Part shown: piece after piece, positions 1-11,997 of the stretch | How positions within the stretch are numbered: position 1 is the stretch's first letter | How the letters are laid out: every line of letters starts with the position of its first letter | Translations under genes and position numbers: made by a program | Source of the DNA: Musa acuminata AAA Group | Taxonomy: Eukaryota; Streptophyta; Magnoliopsida; Zingiberales; Musaceae | Direction: 5' to 3' | Assembly: GCF_036884655.1 (NCBI RefSeq) | Contig: NC_088330.1 | Span: 33,151,001-33,215,000 of the forward strand | DNA: 64,000 bases | The notes under the pieces: generated by a model | Seen by the model: the letters and a program-made list of their open reading frames with translations, nothing else | What the model was told of the DNA's origin: nothing | Database searches by the model: none

Positions 1-124
1 TGTCACATGCTTTAGATTTTCTGGAAAACTTACATCTTTCTAAAGTTCCTGAAGTTGAAAATGGCAAAAAAGAAATTGAAGAAGGCTTATTCACTGTAGA
101 AGTGTGACTTCAGTTCTATTTTTC

Positions 125-3100
125 ATGAATATGATTACAGAACCTGTTCAGTTTTTGGAGAATAATAAAGCCCCACAAACCTTAATAATGAGTACATCTC
201 AGCAAATACAAGCTCTTAAAATTCCTGAAGCTGTTGTTGCCCTTGCTCAGGCAGCTGGAAAAGTTAGTGGTGAGACCGAAAAATGTATGTATATTGTATT
301 TGATTTGTTTTGTTTCTTGCTGAAGGGTTGAATATATGATTCATTGAATATTTGTTCTCCTTTAGCAGATCTTCCAGGATGGTCTTTATTTCCATGTACG
401 GTTCAGATGCTAAAATGTGAGAAATGTTCACGTGAGTTTTGCTCCACAATTAACTATAGACGGCATATTCGAGTGCATCGCAGATCTTTGAACATTGATA
501 AGGTTCTTTCTGTGCTCTTCTGTTTTAATATATTTGTTTCCATTGGTGTCTTATTTTCTTTCAGAGCTTTACTGTTATAACCTTGGGCGGGAAATTGGAT
601 TTTTCTACTTTGTTGCCCATTTTTTTGACAGAATCAAAATATTCTGTTCTGGGGAGTGCTTATTATTGCTTGATAGTTAATGTATCAAGTGCTAGTGATT
701 ACTGGTATCATATTCCTGAGCATGTTAAGTAAAAGCCAGCAATCTTCTTTGTATTTTTTCATAGTTTCATGATTTAGTGAAAAAGTATGTATTCTAGTTT
801 AATATTTAATCTTACTAAGAGTTCTTGAACAGCTACTATTATCTTCAAATTTGTGTATGGTTTACTGATCCTTTCTTGAAAACTTAGGACTCTACGAAGA
901 ATAGGATGCTTTTGGGAGTATTTTGGGATAAGGTAAGTTTCTTTAAGTACATGTAACACTTCTTAGGTGTACTTCCCCTCTAACAGAAATCAATAATGTA
1001 TTCTGTGTGTTTATCTTGATTGGTGTTTGTCAAGCCTGAAATTGTAACTGAATAATTGATGGTCCATTTGAAGTTTGCATTTTTTTCCTGTAGAAAACTA
1101 TGTTCTCTTTAATGATGAAAACCTCTGTGCGTTTGTAGCTACCTCTGGAGGAGGCAAAAGAAATTTCATCATTCAAAAATGTGGATATAGAGGTAATGGT
1201 TTAAGTTAGTATAGTTATTTTACTCATTATTCCATTATCCAGTTTCTTAGTGACCACAATTCAAAGTTCTTATTTTTGGTCTAACTGATAGAGCCATTCA
1301 AAGTATGGAAGTTTGTATGTATTTATGTGAAATATTGGTGTGCAAACTTTTCTTTGTTCTCTGATATGCCTCTTCAGTAATCAAGAACCTATTATGGTTT
1401 GCTTATGTATTTCTGTAATCAGAAATAATAAGGAACAAGAACAACAATCTTATGAGTATACTGTATCATTGATCTTAAAAAGATCATTGTTTTTTTTTTT
1501 TCACCCCTGGTGGTGAAATATCATGATGATTACTTGGAGAATGCTGTTTCTTGATAATGAGAAAGGGCTATTTAAGGTGGTCATCGATTTTTTAACCATC
1601 GGTCTTCACTAGGCTTATTTAACAAACTCTGACAGTGGAGTTGATACTCCATTGTTATGACAAAGTCACAAATTGCTAATTGCTTTTTATCTAATTTTAG
1701 TTTACCAATAAACCAAGTTATTTAAAAAAAGGAATGTGAGGGAAAATAATATTGCATTGTTATTTAGAGAAAGTTCTAATAATTATCCCGTTACAGGATG
1801 TTACTGGTTCTTCAATTATAAGGGCGTTGAAAACTTCTGTTCAAAATCTTGGGCTGCCTTTACTGCCACATATATATGTGAAGGCTGGCACAACTCTTTT
1901 GGTAAGAGAAATTGGATAGTACATCAGTTTGAAATGTATCAGTCACTGTTGCATGTACCGCATTCTTGAGGTTCACGTTTGCATTTTGTAGAATGTTATA
2001 GAAGGAAGTCCTTCTAAGTTTCCTATATCATCTCAAGAATTGTTTGGAGTGCTTGATGATGCAAGCGAGGAGACATTTTTATGTGCTGGCAGTACCTTGT
2101 CAATGCAAAAGTACATCTTCAGTGGAGATGCTGGGAAGATTGCTCTCGAGACAAAAAACTCAGTTGCTTTTGCTAGTTTTATGCTTGAACAGAAATTGGT
2201 ATATACCTAGTTTTTCTCTCATTGTTAAGTGTTGACATTTTCTTTAAAAGCTTGCTTCTTACCTTATGAAGAATTGGTTGCTAGGTGAAATCGTGGTATG
2301 CTGATAAAGATATTGAAGCTTTAAAATGCCAACGTGTGCTTATGGAGGAAGAAGAAGTTGCTAAGAAAAGGTATCTTCAGATTATGTGCTTATGTTAGTA
2401 AAGGAACCGTATCTCCCCATGTATCCAACTTATCTCTACAATTGAATTTTATTCTCTTTAGCTATCATGATTTCTACATGTTCAACGTGGTATTATCTTA
2501 TAAGAGGATATAAACCATTTACTTTTAAAAGCTCGACTTAAGGATTGTTTCATTTCTTAGTTAAGGATCTGAATTATTCAATCCCCTGAATAGGCAAATT
2601 TTTATCTGAAATTATGATTAAGTTTGAACTTTATGACAACAGAATAATAAATATGGAGTACAAGTATGATAAATGCTACTGCATATTTTGAACTTAACAA
2701 AGAACCAAAGAACCTTCATTAGACATGGTTGTAAATGGTCACATAGGAACCACACATCTTTGTCTGGATCCAATCATCTTACTGATATAGTTGTAAAATT
2801 ATGTTTCAGTAAGGAGTGGATCCTCAGTGAAAAAATGTAACTCATAGATTGTGAAATGGGACTGATTTCTCAGTAATTTAGTATACAGGTTCATGTTTAA
2901 CAACTTTTACTTGGTCAGCTTGGTTGGATTATGCAAGTCCATTATTTTTGGGTAACCTCTGACAGATATAGAGTATTGTTGGTTTTGTATACCATGCTGA
3001 TAAAAATATCCTTTTGTTATCTTTTACAAATGTGAAAACACCAGTTTTATTTGCTAGCATATTCATTATAATTAATGCTCAACTAACTCAGATGGAGTAA

Positions 3101-4458
3101 TGTTTAGGCAAGCTGAGCTCCAGGAAAGAAAAAGGTTGAAGAAATTGAGGAAAAAAGAAAAAAGGGTGAATATATCGACTGGTGTTGCCAATGCCAAAAA
3201 CGAGAAATGTTTGTTTGATACTGTTGAGGCAACATGTAGTTCCATAGAAACACTAAATGAAATGCCTGCATGTGAGTTTTGCCAGAACACTTCTAAAGAA
3301 CCAGTTTGTCAGGAGACACAATGTGGAGAGGCAACCAGACTGGTTGAACCACAATTGGATTGGAACCGGAGACAGCATTCTCACCCTGACAATGCTGATC
3401 AGACTGTAGACCAGAAAATAAAAGCCAAGGCTAGTGAATGTCAAATAACTACCACTAGTGGGCAAGTCCCCATGTCAGCACAAAATTCTCCAAATGGTCA
3501 TGATCTGGGAGAAGTTCCATCTGCAAAATCTTCAGTAACATCAACTAATGACCTTATGATTTTGACAAGTAAAACAGTGCCAGATAGAGAAGATGCAAAT
3601 GAAAGAAACACTGATCCAAAAGCTCGATATTCATACAACGAACATGAAGTGCTGATAGGCTCTATCAGTGTCACACTTAGAAAGGGTTATGATGATAGCA
3701 GGGAAGCTTCAGCTTTGGTACAGAAACATTTCAAAAAGCTAGCGAAGAATGATTTACATCCCAGTAGTGCCATTCGGACGACAATTGAACTGCACAGACC
3801 AGTGTGCCATGACATTGCAGATTCTACCACGGAAAAGATTGCAACCGAAGGCAATCAATTTCATTCTGATGCTTTCAATCAAATTTCTGTTGAAGATATT
3901 TATTTGTCCTCTGTTGCAATGGTTGACAGTGGCACTGACAAATGCTGGAATTCTTTCACTGACCTGGGTGATGCAGGATTGTCCTTGCCGAGAATGTTTT
4001 CAAGCCAGATCGCAAGGGCCTTCCTAGCAGAGAGTAAGTCCTTTGCTTCTGTATATCAATTTAATTAATATTTGATCCCTCACATCCCAGTTTGCAGTTT
4101 TTCCACCATGTTAAGGACTCATAAACCTGAAACCCTTTGGGTTATCTTAAAAAAAGCTTTGCCTAACTTGCATTATACCAAATATTCATAGAAAACACAA
4201 AGTTTGCATTTTATAAGCCTGATTTTAGCCTGTTCCTAGGAAGTTTCAAATTGGTAAAAATCATTGGACATATACAGGAATGAGGTTTTGACTTTGGTCA
4301 GTTGAACTGGCCCATTCTTGTAAGTTCTTTAAGAATTGATACATCATGCAGGATGGAAGGAGTCTATGATAGCTGATCACGTGACACTAACTTTACCCAG
4401 TGATTTGGAGGCCACTAGGCTGTCATCAGAGTTTGAGGTACAAGATCGGCGACTTTGA
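125..4458 (+). CDS. Plant C2H2 zinc-finger, coiled-coil protein (5' end uncertain)
   Basis: Exons read from splice sites: about 125-284, 366-502, 888-932, 1139-1192, 1797-1901, 1992-2198, 2285-2370, 3108-4033 and 4352-4458 (stop TGA). If the ATG at 125 is the start, they join in one frame to 608 residues. Residues about 71-91 form one C2H2 finger, C-x2-C-x12-H-x3-H (CEKC...HIRVH). A basic run KRLKKLRKKEKR at the start of the large exon 3108-4033 looks like a nuclear localisation signal in a coiled coil; the rest of that exon is polar and probably disordered. This matches a conserved plant-only family with a single N-terminal finger, whose function I do not know; nuclear nucleic-acid binding is inferred. 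The true start may lie upstream or outside the window: positions 3-107 hold another open stretch that does not join in frame. The 3' end is well supported by frame continuity. Confidence 0.8.
366..368 (+). other. NAGNAG tandem splice acceptor
   Basis: The acceptor of exon 2 of the zinc-finger gene reads TTTAGCAG, so splicing could use either AG (exon starting at 366 or at 369). Both keep the frame, giving Ser-Asp-Leu or Tyr-Leu at the junction. This is a standard source of one-residue isoform variation. Confidence 0.6.
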
Positions 4459-5037
4459 TTTCCGAGGTCAGGTCATCCTCGATGCTTCAGCACATAAAAA
4501 CAAAATTAGCTGCAGACATAACAAGAAGTCTAGGCCTGGTTTATCTCAGTGCTTCAGTGGGGAAGCAAGGGGTTAGATAAATAGACTTTTGCTATGATTT
4601 ATACTTTTAGCATCCCCAAATTTTAGAAGGCTTCCCAATTTTAAGAGAGGTCTGTGTTTAAACAGTTCCTTTTTTTTCTTCTCCTAAATATTATTGTCAA
4701 TGTGTCTCTATAGGTGTTGTACTGGTTCATTTTTAGTACCATCGTTTTGGTTTTACTTGGACCTTTTGTCTGTACAAAAGCATAGAATCAAACGTCTATC
4801 TCTGATTTAGTCCTTTGTCCTGGCTTTTCCTTCAAGACTTAATTGTCTAGGAACTCTCATGAATTGAGGTAAATCTTCGTTAAATTACTGATCAGAAACA
4901 TCATTAAATTACTACTTAACTATGTGAATGTTACTGATTCTTCTTTTTATATCAGTTGGTGCAGTGTCTTCTTATATTCAGTGACTGAAGAGAACAACCA
5001 CCGTGACTCTTCCACAGCAACAGGCGACTTGGACAGT

Positions 5038-5083
<46 letters not shown>

Positions 5084-5438
5084 CACAGGATATGAAGAAC
5101 ACGTCTCAGAGAACACAAGTGTCTACGATATGAACTAGGAAGAACCAGGGAGAAACAAAAGACGAATGAAGGTACAATTGTGCTTGGCCACCTTCGTATT
5201 GCCATTTGCAGACCTCTTCAATCCAAAAGCAGTAGTATTACAGTTACCCAAAGACCAACAAAATACCCCAGCACATGCGCGCGCGCGCGCATACACCCTT
5301 AATCATGTAAACAAGCCAAAAAGACCACAAACGCCTCAACCACTTACATACAGATGCAAGTAGCAGGGCAGCTCTTCCTCCTTCGAGGAAGAAACCATCG
5401 AGACACCAAGGCAGACTGGAACAAGTAATCGATACCCC
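4459..5438. other. Convergent intergenic spacer
   Basis: This spacer lies between the stop codons of the convergent zinc-finger and XTH genes and should hold both 3' UTRs. It contains a (CT)20 tract at 5041-5080 and a short alternating GC run near 5278-5290. No further coding sequence is seen. Confidence 0.6.
5041..5080. repeat. (CT)20 microsatellite
   Basis: Perfect CT dinucleotide repeat of 40 bases in the spacer between two convergent genes; likely length-polymorphic. Confidence 0.97.
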
Positions 5439-6557
5439 TCAGCACTCCGGAGTGAGGGAATGATCCCTGCTGTAGTCATGGCAGTAGTCGTAGACCATGT
5501 GGTTCCTCTGCGCCCACTGCATCGCCGCGTACTGCCGGGCGCTGAGCCCGTAGCCTGACGGCGACGCCGGCACCGGGCGGCAGGACGACGGCGCATTGGC
5601 CGAGCACCCTGTTATCTTGAAGTCGGTGAACCTCGCAACGAAGGGTTGGAACCTGTAATCCGCCTTGTACTTGCCGTTCTCTGTCGCCCAGGATGATGCG
5701 TCCCAAATGGAGCCGTACACCCACATCGGCCGATCCGGGAACGTCGCCTCGATCTTCCTCGCGTACCTCCTTATCGGCACATCGTCCACGAAGAATCTGC
5801 GCATGGATGGATGAACCGAGTTCAGCGTCTGAGCTGGAAGAGCAGAGCACGTGCACGTCCTCTCAGAGTAGACCCACTCACATGATCTCGTCGGGGTTCC
5901 AGAGGATGGCGTAGTGGTGGAAGGCGGCGGTGGGGTCGAACCAGAGGTGGAACCTCATCTCCCTGCCGATGACCCGGCCGTCGCCGCTTCCCCTGACGTA
6001 CACGTTGGTCTGCAGCGTGTACGGCTTCCCGGGCGTCGTGCCCAGGAACTCGATGTCTACCTCGTCGTGGAACCCCGGGTGAGCTTCGTTGTTGGAGAGC
6101 TGCAAGCACGACGACCGACGCATGCATGAGTACCCATCAACATCAACTCCAACAAAACCAGTGAGGGATCACCGACGCACATAGAAGGCTGTATTCACGC
6201 CGGCGGTGTAGCCACTCTGGAGCTTGATGGAAGTACCGAAGTAGCCATTCCGGTACGGCCGAATCGACTTGAATCCACTCCCTACACCATTTCTAGCATC
6301 ATAATTCGGCGACATAGAAACTGAGAAAGGTCAACTGCGGGGAGTAGCAAGAATGGCAGACCTGAGCTCCTGTCAAGCCAGACTGTGACAGAGGATTGAT
6401 CCCGGGAGACTGATTGATGCTGAGGACCCCAGAGGTTCCTGTATCCCTGGTAGAACCTGGATGACCTGATCTTGGAACTGAGGGGATAGCCCGGGGAGGG
6501 CTGCGCATTGGCAGAGTGGAGGATGAGGAAGACAAGGAGTGGGATGAGAAGAGCCAT
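5439..6557 (-). CDS. XTH32-like: Xyloglucan endotransglucosylase/hydrolase, group III (XTH31/32-like)
   Basis: Four exons on the minus strand: 6557-6362, 6281-6181, 6099-5882 and 5796-5439 (TGA), 873 nt, 290 residues, the usual size for the family. XTHs are secreted GH16 enzymes that cut and rejoin or hydrolyse xyloglucan in the cell wall. Residues 1-18 are a hydrophobic signal peptide. The catalytic motif [10 protein letters not shown] spans residues 110-119, with nucleophile Glu112 and acid/base Glu116. The following [18 protein letters not shown] and the long loop [15 protein letters not shown] are typical of group III-A, whose characterised members include xyloglucan hydrolases. The C-terminal XET_C part keeps its cysteines and ends in HSLTPEC. 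The ATG at 6557 is preferred over an in-frame ATG at 6608 because a TATA-like TATTTAAA lies at about 6611-6618, which would put the upstream ATG ahead of transcription start. Which activity dominates cannot be read from the sequence. Confidence 0.94.
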
Positions 6558-6610
6558 GCAAGCTGATGGATGAAGGTGAAGGTGCGGAGGTTCATGGTGG
6601 TAATGCATGG

Positions 6611-6618
6611 TTTAAATA
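6611..6618 (-). promoter_or_regulatory. TATA box of the XTH gene
   Basis: On the minus strand the sequence reads TATTTAAA, about 54-61 bases ahead of the chosen start ATG. This is normal TATA spacing for a 5' UTR of roughly 25-30 bases. It supports the start at 6557. Confidence 0.6.
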
Positions 6619-6619
6619 G

Positions 6620-8241
6620 GAGCGGTGAGGGTGTCCCACCTCCATGAAGATGCATGTAATTAATGAAGAAACCAAGAAAAGTGGTGAAGAGTAAACGGAA
6701 AGAGCTTTTCTTGGTGTGAGATTGATAAAAGTCTCAGTCCCAAGAATCACCAGTCTTTGATCTACACCTTGTTTGTTCATGTCTGATCTCAGGTCTGAAT
6801 CCAACATTCAAACCTACCAAGAAGCACATCTCTCTCTCTCTCTCTACTGTTTACCTGATTGAATGCATGGGTATATTTCCTTGCATGCTTTTCCCATTGC
6901 CACAAGGAAAAGGATGGAGAAAAGAATGCAAATTGTTTGACCAAAAGCAAGCATATGTTTGATGTTTGGTGGTGATGAATCACTTGTTACAGCAGAATCT
7001 CCTGTTCAACTACTCTTATCAGTACATGGTTTAACTTGGATTAACACAGCTCATTTCTGTCAACTGGGAGCTTTACATTCGTTCACACTTGTTTTGATGG
7101 GACATTGTGGACTATATTCTTAGCATTAGTCTGATCAAAACAGTCATCACAAGCTGATAATTAGCAGATGTTCTTTCAATAGCAGACGTTGTTATTCTTT
7201 AATTCCATCAAGAGGTTAATGGCTATTTATGCTGAAGTAAGTGAACAGACATGCAGATGGAGACAAAAGAAAAAGCTTCTTCACTGTGGGGAACGAACTG
7301 ATAAAGAAGGTCGGATCACTGAACCGAAATCCTTAGATCATCAATCTCCCACTGTTCTTGTAGTGATTGAAATCCTTCCTAATCACTCACCATGACAACC
7401 AGTAGTAACCATGTTGAGTAAATGCTGAAGTAGCAAAATCTGGCAGCAGATGTAGAAGATGAGCTGACTCAGTTTGGTCACAAGAAGAAGACCATGCAAT
7501 GCTACAACAGACAAAGTGCCAAAAGAATTGATGATGAAAATGATACCTACTACAACAATAAGAAACAAAATAATAATTGAAATTAGGTAGGTTGAAGCTT
7601 TAAATGATTATACCAATAGTTTATTCGACCAGACACTGTTTCCTTCACGTCAATCAACAATCCTTGAGACGTGCGCAAAACGACGGTGGGTCAGACAGAG
7701 CTTGGCCTCCATGGTTTTGTGGAACAGTGTGTGTGGCTCGGAGGACACCTGCGTTCCAGAAATCAGCACCGGTAGTGCTTCAGTGAGGAGCAGATGATGA
7801 AGAAAGTAGCCACTGGAATACTGCCAAACGTGTTTGACAGAATGCTTCTGCAATTGCTTGGAATGCTCTACAGCTGAAGACATGGAATGAGATGCAATCA
7901 GGAACAAGCTGAAGCGCCGTGAATGGTGGGTGGCTCGATCATGCACACGCTGAAGAGTCAAGAGCAGAAAGAAAGAGGAAGAAGAATTCAAAGTTTGGTC
8001 ACAGAATCCACCCAGACTGATCGTGTTCCACTTGTCCATGGACTCTCTGAAGATTTCAGATGGAGTCAAAGAAGCATTGTTAATAGCCGCAACTCATGGC
8101 TTCTTTGAGCAAATCAAATACATCTGTTGGAGATGCACACATTGCTCCTAACTTTATTTCATCACATCTTAATCTATTTGATCTGACAAGATCCAAGATT
8201 TTGTTCTCTAAACCATGTCACTAAGTTCAGCAACACCAACA

Positions 8242-8278
<37 letters not shown>
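6620..8278. other. Intergenic region upstream of XTH
   Basis: No recognisable gene. There is a short TC tract at about 6831-6846 and a TA tract at about 8249-8278. A 139-codon minus-strand frame at 7650-8069 has no recognisable domain and is not called. Confidence 0.5.
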
Positions 8279-8281
<3 letters not shown>

Positions 8282-8540
8282 TTTATATTTAAATTTTATA
8301 AACTCGATAATGTCGACAAATATATATATATCAACAATTAAAATCATCTAAATATATTTTTTAAAATAAAAATTGAATACATCAAATAATATTTAAAAAT
8401 CACCAGACTCATACTTTATATCTTTGCGACGATCTCTAAATTTCTTTTCTTACAACGTTGATGATTGATCTTCACATGATTACGAAGTAGATGACCACTC
8501 ACGCGAGAGCCATGCGGCGAAGTACACCGAAGCGATGCCG
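8279..8540. repeat. Dispersed repeat fragment related to the element at 49.6-50.26 kb
   Basis: This stretch aligns by eye over about 250 bases with 49930-50175. Shared blocks include tttataaactc, acaattaaaatcatctaaat, aataatattta and cgatctc.a.atttcttttcttaca. It is a diverged, probably truncated copy of the same transposable element family. The long TIR seen on the other copy is not obvious here. Confidence 0.65.
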
Positions 8541-10269
8541 TATCTCAAAATAAAAATAAATAAATAAAAAAAATATAACTGGACATAATTAGACCATACA
8601 ATTAGCTGGCACAAAAGAACATCATCTCTCAACAGGGGAATGGGGAGGGAAACTCTTGTCTTCCCCTTAACTTAAATTGGCTTGGCACACTGAGCAAGTC
8701 AAGGAAAAGCTTCAACTGCTCACTTTCCTCAAAGAATTGAATTGTGGCTGCTGCTGGCTGCCAAATACCCGATGATGACACAGAAATGGAGGATTGGGCC
8801 ACATTGCCGACAAGCTTCTGTGACTTCAATGGTGGAGTGGCTGAACCACACCAAACTGTTCTTGTTTGAATGCATGCGGTTGCAGAAGAAGGGCCACAGA
8901 TGCATTTGTGTGAAGGGTGGAAACATGTGTCATCTGAGAGATTGGGAAGCCTGTGTTGTTCGTGCTCGAGCTTTTAATCCTTTGTTTAGACTGATGAAGA
9001 TGAGAATGAGTGTGTCGTAGAACAAGAACATGTTTTCTCATGCAATTTGGCCCAATTTAAGATGTTAGATGGATGAGAGACATTATAATTATTAATTAAT
9101 TATATGAGACAAATTAATTTCAAATGGGGAAGATTACAACTTTTGCATGCAATTTCGGCTGAATTCACGCAATCTTCTCATAGTTCCAAGTTCAGTGTTT
9201 GACCATCTTAGGTTCTCAAAATAATCATACAAATGTAGCCACTTTAGCCTCATTAGTCAAATTTGCCATATGCCATGGATGGATATGGCTTATAAAAATA
9301 GTCCAAGTAGAAGGACAAGTCAACAAAGTCTTTTTTTTATTAAAGAAAAAAATGATATATATTTCAAATTCTAAAATATCATATCGGTTAAGTATATCTC
9401 TACCATCCGATATCAATCGATGATACCAAATAAATAGTATGATCCGATATCGACGATCGACGACGAATGTTTGAGTCATTTGTTTGATCAATCTCATATG
9501 GTAATTAATAGAATCATATGGCATAATGTTTTTCTTTTTAAATATGTAGTCTTGCAGGCTTTTCTCAGTTCATTTGCCACCACTTTGTGATTGATCACAT
9601 TTGACTCCTGTGCTCCTTTTCTCCTTGCTGTTGAATCAGAAAACCCACCTAATCCTTCTCCACAACAATCTCTCCATAGCTACTGAGACTAAGTACATCT
9701 AATTAAGATTTTGAATGACAATTGTAGAGAAAGAAACTAATGAAAATTTAGCAAGAATTACTCACCATCAAGACATGAATATGACATTTAGATTTGTCTT
9801 GGATACACTGATCATAGTTTGGTTGGGCATATGTGCTCACAGTAGGAAAAGGGCTCGCCCTATACCTTAAACCTTTGATGCTGTGTGTTTATGTGCTAAT
9901 GCTTCACAATACTTTGATGTGCAAAGGCAAATCGATCTTGATAAGTAAATTAATCAAGCAGTGTATAAGTAAGGCAAGGAAATCGATCAAAATAAATATA
10001 AGAAAGCGATTGTATGATCGATCATGCAACAAACCGAAAAAATAAATGATCATACAGTCGAAGAGGAGATTATGTAATTCTTGGAAGATGATCATGCAAT
10101 CGACAATCGTGTAATCGGAAGATCAACGTAATGAGGATGATCATATAAGAAAGACTATGATTATAAAATAGAAGAAAGATGAACATGTAGATCATGAATA
10201 CAAGAAATAAGATCCATGTGAGCATGTAATTGATGTACTTATTAGACCCACAACATACTGATGAAAAAT
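8541..10269. other. Intergenic AT-rich region
   Basis: No supported gene. Around 9360-9470 there are GATATCG-type words, and around 9980-10170 a cluster of GATCAT/CGATCA words, which look like eroded transposon DNA. Short frames at 8629-9041 carry no recognisable domain. Confidence 0.45.
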
Positions 10270-10910
10270 GTGTGCTTCCACTCAAAAATCCCTCCTTCTT
10301 CTTCTTCTTCTTCTCAACAAAATTTTCTCACACTCATCTATTTATCTTAATATAAATTTTTATATTTTATTTTATCTAATCCTAACTATTTGAATTAATA
10401 TAATCATACCCTTTTAATTCAAAATAGTTATAACTTGAAATTGTCCTAAAGAAATAATTTTTTTCTTTCAAGAAAGCTTTTGTAAAAATATCGGCATGTT
10501 GATCTTTATTGCAGTAGTCATTTAATTTTTTTCTTTATCAACTATTTCACAAATGAAATGATATCAAACATGTATTTGGTATTCTTGTGGAAGATATGAT
10601 TCTTTATTATTATAATAGTAAATTTATTATTGTAGTAGATTTAAGTTGGTCCATCTTGTTTTTCTTAAAAATCTGATATAATTCTTCGAAACTAAATTGT
10701 TTGACGTGCTGTGCATATAGCCACAACATACTCCGCCTCATAGCTCGTAAGAGTAACATATTCGTACTTTTTTTATTATCCATAAAATCATACTTGAGTC
10801 AAGATTGAGCATAAATCCTGAAGTATTTTTATTAACATCTACGCAACCAACCCAATCAATATTAGTAGAAAAATATAACTTAAAATATTTTACTTATTCA
10901 TAATAGTTGT

Positions 10911-11117
10911 CTAAGAGTTCTTATAGCTGCTCCAAAGGTGATGCTTGCTAGAGTTGTATATGAATCTTGATAACAAACTAACTACAAACATAATATCCAA
11001 TCTTAAAAGTGTGAGATAAATTAACCATCCAATTAAACTTCTGTAATATTTCTTATTTATTTTTTTAACTCCATCATCTAATATAAGTTTATCATTTGTA
11101 TTCATTAGAGGAATCAT
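10911..11117 (-). pseudogene. copia reverse-transcriptase 3' remnant
   Basis: A 68-codon open frame with KKYYRSLIGWLIYLT and DIMFVVSLLSRF. This matches the conserved segment between reverse transcriptase and RNase H of Ty1/copia pol (usual form YRSLVGSLIYLTNTRPDI). It is broken on both sides. Confidence 0.85.
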
Positions 11118-11712
11118 TTTTTACGGTCAATGTTAATATTATTTTAATTATATTAATTTTGATAATTGGAGAAAAAGTTTCTAAAAGATCGATGCTTGGA
11201 ATTTGAGCATACTCTTAGGCAACTAGATAGACTTTATATTTTTATAGCGAGCCATTAGCCTTAAATTTTGACTTGTATATTCAATTGAGTCTAATTGCTT
11301 TTTTTCCTATAGGTAAATCTACTAAATTTCAAGACTTTTTTTTTTCAATAGCTTTCAGTTTGTTATTCATTGCATGCACTCATTCTTCTTTCTAAGTTAT
11401 AATTTTAAAACAAGTAAGTTCTAAAGCAAAACATACAAAATCACTAGACTAATATATATGTAAAAAACTATAATTTTTTTTAAAAATTGTTTCAGTATCA
11501 TTAAAATTACTTGAATTAGAATCATTCAAAATATAAGAAGACTCTGGGTGAGGTATTAACGATAGGCAATGTATCATGTGCTTTATCGACTTCTTGTTTT
11601 ACTACTATTGAAATTTCAATTGTCATAGAGTTGCAAGCTTCTTCTTCATTAAAAATAATATCATAACTTATGATTAATTTCTTAGTTATCGGATCATAAA
11701 GTCTAAAACTTT

Positions 11713-11997
11713 TTATCTCATTACTAGACCCCACAAATATGTATTTAATGTTTTTATCATCAAGTTTGCTTCTTTGTTATGTAGGAATATGAAAATATGA
11801 AAGTAAGCAACACAACCAAAGGCCATTAAATGGCTTATATCTGGTTTTCTATTTAACCATGCTTTGTAAGTTATTTTTCCTTGTACTGTCTTGGTAGAAA
11901 AATAATTTAACAAATATACTACTATACTCATAGCTTTTACCCAAAACTCTTTTGATATTGCTTTTTGTTTAAGCATGCAGTTGGCAATCTTGACCAC
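11713..11997 (-). pseudogene. copia integrase C-terminal remnant
   Basis: A 94-codon open frame inside the copia element. It matches the region after the integrase core in Ty1/copia polyproteins: MLKQKAISKEFWVKAMS, VYLLNYFSTKTVQGK, then KAWLNRKPDISHLMAFGCVAYFH. The neighbouring pol sequence continues in other frames, so this is a fragment and not a working gene. Confidence 0.85.

Noticed and set aside
6558..6608. Upstream in-frame ATG at 6608 for the XTH
   Set aside because: It would place a His/Pro-rich segment before the signal peptide and lies only a few bases from the TATA box, so it is probably not transcribed.
7650..8069. 139-codon minus-strand frame in the intergenic region
   Set aside because: No domain, no signal peptide, no splice-supported extension and no promoter context; cannot be supported as a gene.
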